Of a stretch of 27,634 bases of DNA, positions 23,634 to 27,634 are shown piece after piece. The DNA comes from Pseudomonadota bacterium (GTDB lineage Bacteria; Pseudomonadota; Alphaproteobacteria; Rhizobiales; Hyphomicrobiaceae), in contig JAEZHL010000413.1 in assembly GCA_023416575.1 (NCBI GenBank), positions 1 to 27,634 of the forward strand, written 5' to 3'. Each line of letters starts with the position of its first letter. Positions within the stretch are counted from its first letter, which is position 1. The position numbers and the translations under genes were made by a program. The notes under the pieces are model-generated. The model saw nothing but the letters and a program-made list of their open reading frames with translations, was not told the DNA's origin and made no database searches.

Positions 23634-24440
23634 TTGGCCGAGGAGACCGCAGTAAAGACTGTGGATCGCGTTGCGATGATTCTGCGCCTGTTGGCGAAAG
23701 CAGGCGACGGAGGGCATCGCCTCAGCGATATTGCTGAGAGCGCGGGTCTCGGCAAGACGACCGCGCACAGGCTGCTCGGCGCGCTGGTGCAGGTCGGGCT
23801 GGCCAATCAGGATCTCAAATCAAAGCGATACACGCTCGGCAGCGCTGCGGCTGCACTCGGCCGCGCTGCGAACATCCATCACGTCGAAAGTGTGCTTCGC
23901 CCCGTATTGCGACGCCTCGCGAAAGAGACCGAGGACACTGTCTTTGCGTCCGTTCGCGAAGGATTAGCGGCCGTCTGCGTCTGGCGCGAGGTCGGAAGCT
24001 TCCCAATCCGCACGCTGACGCTCGATCAGGGGGATCGCCGCCCGCTCGGGGTCGGCGCCGGCTCGCTCGCGCTCCTTGCCTTCCTGCCTGACGACGAAAT
24101 CGACGCGGTGATCGACCGCAACAAACGTTGGCTGCTGGACTACGCCGGCTTTTCGCCAGAGGCGTTGCGGCAGTTCGTTGCGCGGACTCGGGAGAATGGA
24201 TACGCGCTGAACGAGGGCCGCATCGTCCCCGCGATGCAGGCCATCGGCGTGCCGATCCTGACGCGTGATGGCTACCCCGTGGCCGCGCTGAGCCTCGCTG
24301 CGATCTGTGACCGGATGGGGCCGGATCGCCTGCCCGGGCTCATCGGACGCCTCCAGGAGGAAGCCGCGGAGCTCGCGGCGAGCCTCGATGCGCCAGGCCG
24401 CGCCGATACGACTTCAACCCTCTCTCTTGCTGGAGCTTGA
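23634..24440 (+). CDS. IclR family transcriptional regulator
   Basis: A 268-residue regulator. Residues about 7-70 are the winged helix (VDRVAMILRLLAKAG, then the helix-turn-helix around LSDIAESAGLGKTTAHRLLGAL), and about 80-250 the IclR effector domain with the LGVGAGSLALLAFLP and RENGYALNEGRIVPAMQAIGVPI segments and a late ALSLAA. The start is a TTG at 23634 after GGGGGAG at about five bases; no ATG or GTG in frame fits better. It sits between the two catabolic arms and probably senses the imported acid or a metabolite of it, controlling both directions. Confidence 0.92.
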   Translation: MAEETAVKTVDRVAMILRLLAKAGDGGHRLSDIAESAGLGKTTAHRLLGALVQVGLANQDLKSKRYTLGSAAAALGRAANIHHVESVLRPVLRRLAKETEDTVFASVREGLAAVCVWREVGSFPIRTLTLDQGDRRPLGVGAGSLALLAFLPDDEIDAVIDRNKRWLLDYAGFSPEALRQFVARTRENGYALNEGRIVPAMQAIGVPILTRDGYPVAALSLAAICDRMGPDRLPGLIGRLQEEAAELAASLDAPGRADTTSTLSLAGA

Positions 24441-24449
24441 CCACAGACC

Positions 24450-25445
24450 ATGAGCTTACGTCGGAATATCGATGTCGAGCGGCTGCGCGCGCATCACCGG
24501 ATGATGCTGCGCATCCGCGCTTTCGAGCAGGAGGCCCTGCGCGGCCTCGACGATAAAGTCGTGCTGGGCGCGATCCATCCCTCCATCGGGCAGGAAGCGG
24601 TCGCTGCGGGCGTCTGCGCCAACCTGCTCCGCGATGACATCCTGCTGTCGACGCACCGCGGACATGGCCACACACTGGCTAAGGGCGCCGACCCGCTGGC
24701 CATGATGCGCGAGCTGCTCGGCCGCGAGGGTGGGAACTGCGGTGGCAAGGGTGGCTCCATGCACATTGCCGATTTCTCGGTCGGCATGCTGGGCGCCAAC
24801 GGCGTCGTCTCGGCGAACATTGTCATTGCCGCGGGCGCAGCGCACGCCATCAAGCTGAAGAAAGAGAATAAGATCGTCTGCTGCATCTTCGGCGATGGCG
24901 CGATCAATCGCGGTCCGTTCCTCGAGGGGCTGAACTGGGCGAAGGTCTTCGATCTGCCCGTCCTTTTCGTGTGCGAGGACAACGGTTTCGCGGCCACCAC
25001 GCGGACGCAGACGATGACGGCCGGCCCGGGCTCGATCGCCCGCGCCGAGAGCCTTGGTGTTCCGGCGCTCGATGTCGACGGCAACGACGTGCTGGCGGTC
25101 GATGAAGCCGCGGCCGAGCTTGCTTCGGCAATCCGCTCCGGCGGCGGGCCGCGCTTCCTCAGGGCCCGGACCTATCGCCTGACGGGTCACACGGGCTCGG
25201 ATGCCGCGCCCTATCGGCCGAAGGAGGAGGTCGAGGCGCGCTGGAAGGATGATCCCGTCGCGCGCACTGTCGAACTGCTGCGCGGTGCCGGCGTGGCCGA
25301 CGCCGACATTTCGGCTGACCGCGAGGCGGCACAGAGCGAGATGCGCGCGGCTTATGACACCGCGTTCGCGACGCCGTACCCGCCCGCAGAGCAGGCCTAC
25401 GAGGATATTCAAGACATCGGCGATCCGCGCGTGGAGGCATTCTGA
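24450..25445 (+). CDS. Thiamine-diphosphate dehydrogenase E1, alpha subunit
   Basis: A 331-residue E1 alpha subunit of the 2-oxo acid / acetoin dehydrogenase type. The thiamine-diphosphate motif starts at GDGAINRG (148-155) and ends in the Asn of CEDNGF (175-180); THRGHGH at 68-74 and GGKGGSMH at 98-105 are typical, and the phosphorylation-loop region TGHTGSD is present. With the beta subunit it would decarboxylate a 2-oxo acid or cleave acetoin and pass the acyl group to a lipoyl E2. AcoA-type enzymes are the closest style, but the substrate is not certain. It begins 9 bases after iclR and its TGA overlaps the beta-subunit ATG by one base. Confidence 0.93.
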   Translation: MSLRRNIDVERLRAHHRMMLRIRAFEQEALRGLDDKVVLGAIHPSIGQEAVAAGVCANLLRDDILLSTHRGHGHTLAKGADPLAMMRELLGREGGNCGGKGGSMHIADFSVGMLGANGVVSANIVIAAGAAHAIKLKKENKIVCCIFGDGAINRGPFLEGLNWAKVFDLPVLFVCEDNGFAATTRTQTMTAGPGSIARAESLGVPALDVDGNDVLAVDEAAAELASAIRSGGGPRFLRARTYRLTGHTGSDAAPYRPKEEVEARWKDDPVARTVELLRGAGVADADISADREAAQSEMRAAYDTAFATPYPPAEQAYEDIQDIGDPRVEAF

Positions 25446-26422
25446 TGACGCGTATGACTTATCTCGAAGCCGCGCGGACGGCTTTGGCCGAGGAGCTGCG
25501 GCGTGACGCGACCGTCTGGGCGGTCGGTGAGGATCTGGGCCGCGGTGGCGTGTTCGGGCAATACCGCGGGCTGGCCGACGAGTTCGGCCCCGAGCGCGTG
25601 TCGGATGCGCCGATCTCGGAGTCCTGCATTCTCGGCGCGGCCGTCGGCGCTGCCATGATGGGCACCCGGCCCGTCGTCGAGATGCGCTTTTCCGATTTCG
25701 CGCTCTGCGCCATCGACGAGCTCGTGAACCAGGCCGCGAAGGCACGCTACATGTTCGGCGGCCAGACCAAGGTGCCGCTGGTCGTGCGCGAGCCGATTGG
25801 CATGTGGCGCTCGTCCGCCGCCCAGCACTCGCAGTCGCTGGAAGCGTGGTATGCCCACATTCCGGGCCTCGTCGTGGCCTGTCCCGCGACGCCGGCAGAC
25901 AACAAGGGGCTTCTGAAGTCGGCCATCCGCTGCAACGACCCTGTGGTCTACATGGAGCACAAGGGCCTGTGGCCACTCGAGGGCGAGGTGCCGGAGGATC
26001 CTGACTACGTGGTTCCGTTCGGCGAGGCGCGGCTGGCGCGCGAGGGACGTGATGTGACGATCGTCTCCTGGTCGCGTCAGGTCCACGTTGCCGCGGCGGC
26101 TGCGGATGCTCTCGCAGCTGAGGGTGTCGACGTCGAGCTGATCGACCTCAGGACGCTGTGGCCGTGGGACAAGGAGACTGTCTTCAAAAGCGTCGAGAAG
26201 ACGGGACGTCTTCTGGTGGCCCACGAATCGGTTTCCGTCGCCGGTTTCGGTGCGGAGATCGCCGCCACAGTTGCCGAGAGGCTGCACAGCAAGCTAAAGG
26301 CACCTGTCCGCCGTCTCGGGGCTCCGCGCATTCCGATCAGCTACGCACCACCGCTGGAGGATGCCGCCCGGATCACCGAGGCTGCCATGACCAAGGCAGT
26401 CCACGAGCTGCTGGCCTATTAA
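25445..26422 (+). CDS. Thiamine-diphosphate dehydrogenase E1, beta subunit
   Basis: A 325-residue E1 beta subunit that pairs with the alpha subunit just upstream. SDAPISES with the thiamine-activating Glu59, AQHSQS (His128), HIPGLVVACPATPAD, and LIDLRTLWPWD are all at the expected places, as is VAHESVSVAGFGAEI in the C-terminal domain. The one-base TGATG overlap with the alpha gene implies coupled, equal synthesis. No E2 or E3 gene follows directly; a TRAP binding-protein gene does instead. Confidence 0.94.
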   Translation: MTRMTYLEAARTALAEELRRDATVWAVGEDLGRGGVFGQYRGLADEFGPERVSDAPISESCILGAAVGAAMMGTRPVVEMRFSDFALCAIDELVNQAAKARYMFGGQTKVPLVVREPIGMWRSSAAQHSQSLEAWYAHIPGLVVACPATPADNKGLLKSAIRCNDPVVYMEHKGLWPLEGEVPEDPDYVVPFGEARLAREGRDVTIVSWSRQVHVAAAAADALAAEGVDVELIDLRTLWPWDKETVFKSVEKTGRLLVAHESVSVAGFGAEIAATVAERLHSKLKAPVRRLGAPRIPISYAPPLEDAARITEAAMTKAVHELLAY

Positions 26423-26447
26423 AGTCTGTAAACCGGAGGAAATGCCC

Positions 26448-27491
26448 ATGAAAAGACTGAGCAAATTCGTTGCCGGACTTGCCTTGCCGGCACTTCTCGC
26501 CGGCGCGTTCGTGAGCGCGCCGGCTGAGGCCCAGAACTATAAGGCTGAGTACAAGATCTCGACCGTCGTCGGCGTGCCGTTCCCCTGGGGGCTGTCGGCG
26601 CAGCGCTGGGCCGACCTGGTGAAAGAGCGCACGAACGGGCGCATCGTGATGAAGGTCTATCCCGGCGCGCAACTCGTGGCCGGTGACCAGACCAAAGAAT
26701 TCACTGCCATGCGGCAGGGCATCATCGACATGGCGGTCGGGTCGACCATCAACTGGTCGCCCCAGATCCCCGAGCTGAACCTCTTCTCCATGCCCTTCCT
26801 GATGCCGGACCACGCGGCCATCGACGCCCTGACGACCGGCGAGCCGGGCAAGAAGCTGTTCGACATCATTGCTTCCAAGGACGTCGTTCCGTTGGCGTGG
26901 GGCGAGAATGGCTTCCGCGAGCTGACGAACTCCAAGCATGAGGTCCGCAAGCCCGAGGATCTCAAGGGCCTGAAGATCCGCGTCGTCGGATCGCCGCTGT
27001 TCAACGACACGTTCACTGCGCTGGGCGCCAACCCGACGCAGATGAGCTGGGCGGACGCGCAGCCCGCGCTTTCGACCGGCGCCGTCGATGGCCAGGAGAA
27101 TCCGCTCTCGATCTTCACCGTCGCGAAGCTGCACACGGTCGGCCAGAAGCACGTGACGCTCTGGCGCTATGTCGCCGATCCGCTCATCTTCTCGGTCAAC
27201 AAGCAGGTGTGGAACAGCTTCACGCCGGAAGATCAGGCGATCGTGAAGCAGGCAGCGCTCGATGCGGGCAAGTACGGCATCGAGGTCGCGCGCAAGGGCA
27301 TCACGGCTGAGGACCCCTCGGAGCTGCAGAAGATCCGCGAGCTGGGTGTTACGATCACCGAGCTGAAGCCTGAGGAGCTCGACGCGTTCCGTAAGGCGAC
27401 GAAGCCCGTCTACGAGAAGTGGAAGGCACGGATTGGCGCCGAGCTGGTGGGCGCGGCCGAGAAGGCCATCGCCAACCGCCGCTCCAACTGA
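26448..27491 (+). CDS. TRAP transporter solute-binding protein, DctP type (second)
   Basis: A 347-residue periplasmic binding protein with signal peptide MKRLSKFVAG plus hydrophobic core and a likely cut after APAEA. The mature part has the DctP fold with DLKGLKIRVVGSPLF (ligand-binding Arg) and GAVDGQENPLSI. It differs widely from the first DctP, so it probably binds another ligand. I chose the ATG at 26448, eight bases after GGAGG; the ATG at 26442 is only two bases from that site. It lies 25 bases downstream of E1 beta and is probably in the same operon. Confidence 0.95.
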   Translation: MKRLSKFVAGLALPALLAGAFVSAPAEAQNYKAEYKISTVVGVPFPWGLSAQRWADLVKERTNGRIVMKVYPGAQLVAGDQTKEFTAMRQGIIDMAVGSTINWSPQIPELNLFSMPFLMPDHAAIDALTTGEPGKKLFDIIASKDVVPLAWGENGFRELTNSKHEVRKPEDLKGLKIRVVGSPLFNDTFTALGANPTQMSWADAQPALSTGAVDGQENPLSIFTVAKLHTVGQKHVTLWRYVADPLIFSVNKQVWNSFTPEDQAIVKQAALDAGKYGIEVARKGITAEDPSELQKIRELGVTITELKPEELDAFRKATKPVYEKWKARIGAELVGAAEKAIANRRSN

Positions 27492-27507
27492 TCATCGCCC
27501 TGAGATC

Positions 27508-27536
27508 GGCACACCCCGGAGCCTCCGGGGTGTGCC
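27508..27536 (+). promoter_or_regulatory. Strong stem-loop between dctP and dctQ of the second TRAP operon
   Basis: GGCACACCCCGGA (27508-27520) pairs perfectly with TCCGGGGTGTGCC (27524-27536), 13 pairs with a three-base loop. It starts 16 bases after the dctP stop and has no T-run, so it likely damps read-through or protects the dctP message rather than ending the operon. Confidence 0.65.
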
Positions 27537-27554
27537 CTTACCCGTGTGTGCACC

Positions 27555-27634
27555 ATGGCTTTGGAACCGACGCCCGAGGACTCCCAGGCGGAGCCATTTC
27601 ACGACCGGCTGCTGCCGATTGAACGACTGATCGG
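27555..27634 (+). CDS. TRAP transporter small permease, N-terminus (partial)
   Basis: An ATG at 27555 opens a frame that reaches the window edge after 26 residues (MALEPTPEDSQ, then RLLPIERLI). The charged start followed by a segment resembling the entry to the first helix fits DctQ proteins, and this is where dctQ is expected after dctP. No good ribosome site is visible, and an in-frame GTG lies nine bases upstream. The call leans on gene order. Confidence 0.55.
   Translation, partial: MALEPTPEDSQAEPFHDRLLPIERLI

Noticed and set aside
24456..25976. Minus-strand open frame of 506 codons opposite the E1 genes
   Set aside because: Arg/Pro/Ala-rich translation with no domain; the plus-strand E1 alpha and beta subunits have full motifs.

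Overview
The window is high-GC DNA with dense genes, no rRNA, tRNA, CRISPR or IS element that I could find. Order and content point to an alphaproteobacterium of the Hyphomicrobiales (Bradyrhizobium / Rhodopseudomonas / Xanthobacteraceae-like): hemC-hemD-mitofilin-hemY divergent from tsaD-gpsA, followed by an EVE-domain gene and acs, plus an extensin-family protein and TRAP transporters. The assignment rests on gene order and protein style, not on a marker search.

Region 1 (1-12.1 kb) is core. On the minus strand hemC, hemD, a mitofilin-like protein and a HemY-like TPR membrane protein form one tightly spaced operon (TGA/ATG overlap, TAG directly followed by ATG). Divergently, tsaD (tRNA t6A), gpsA (glycerol-3-phosphate dehydrogenase), an EVE-domain protein, an ETFB-lysine-methyltransferase-like enzyme, a DUF1761 membrane protein and acs (acetyl-CoA synthetase) run rightwards. 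acs has a readable sigma70-type promoter whose -10 sits inside a perfect 13-bp palindrome, and is followed by two copies of a CCCGGAT palindromic element.

Region 2 (12.1-15.0 kb) is a mixed accessory stretch: an extensin-like envelope protein with an intact LAS-type zinc-peptidase signature, a doubtful small ORF, a 74-residue zinc-ribbon-like protein, an SDR oxidoreductase and a small secreted cysteine-motif protein.

Region 3 (15.1-18.9 kb) is a compact three-gene cassette of unfamiliar proteins: a TelA-like helical protein, a single-pass membrane protein (DUF6384-like) and a 505-residue coiled-coil protein ending in a proline/glycine-rich region, twelve aspartates and an RGG-like tail. It is preceded by a candidate promoter with an 18-bp palindrome at the expected start of transcription and closed by a long stem-loop. 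It is the best candidate for an undescribed system.

Region 4 (18.9 kb to the end) is a catabolic island arranged around an IclR regulator. Leftwards: a protein built of two copies of the same ~100-residue unit, then a complete TRAP transporter (DctP, DctQ, DctM) and an SDR dehydrogenase. Rightwards: IclR, the two subunits of a thiamine-diphosphate E1 dehydrogenase, a second TRAP solute-binding protein and the start of its DctQ. Read together, this looks like uptake of one or more organic acids, oxidation by the SDR and oxidative decarboxylation by E1; the substrate is not evident and no E2/E3 lies inside the window. Both TRAP operons carry a strong stem-loop between dctP and dctQ.
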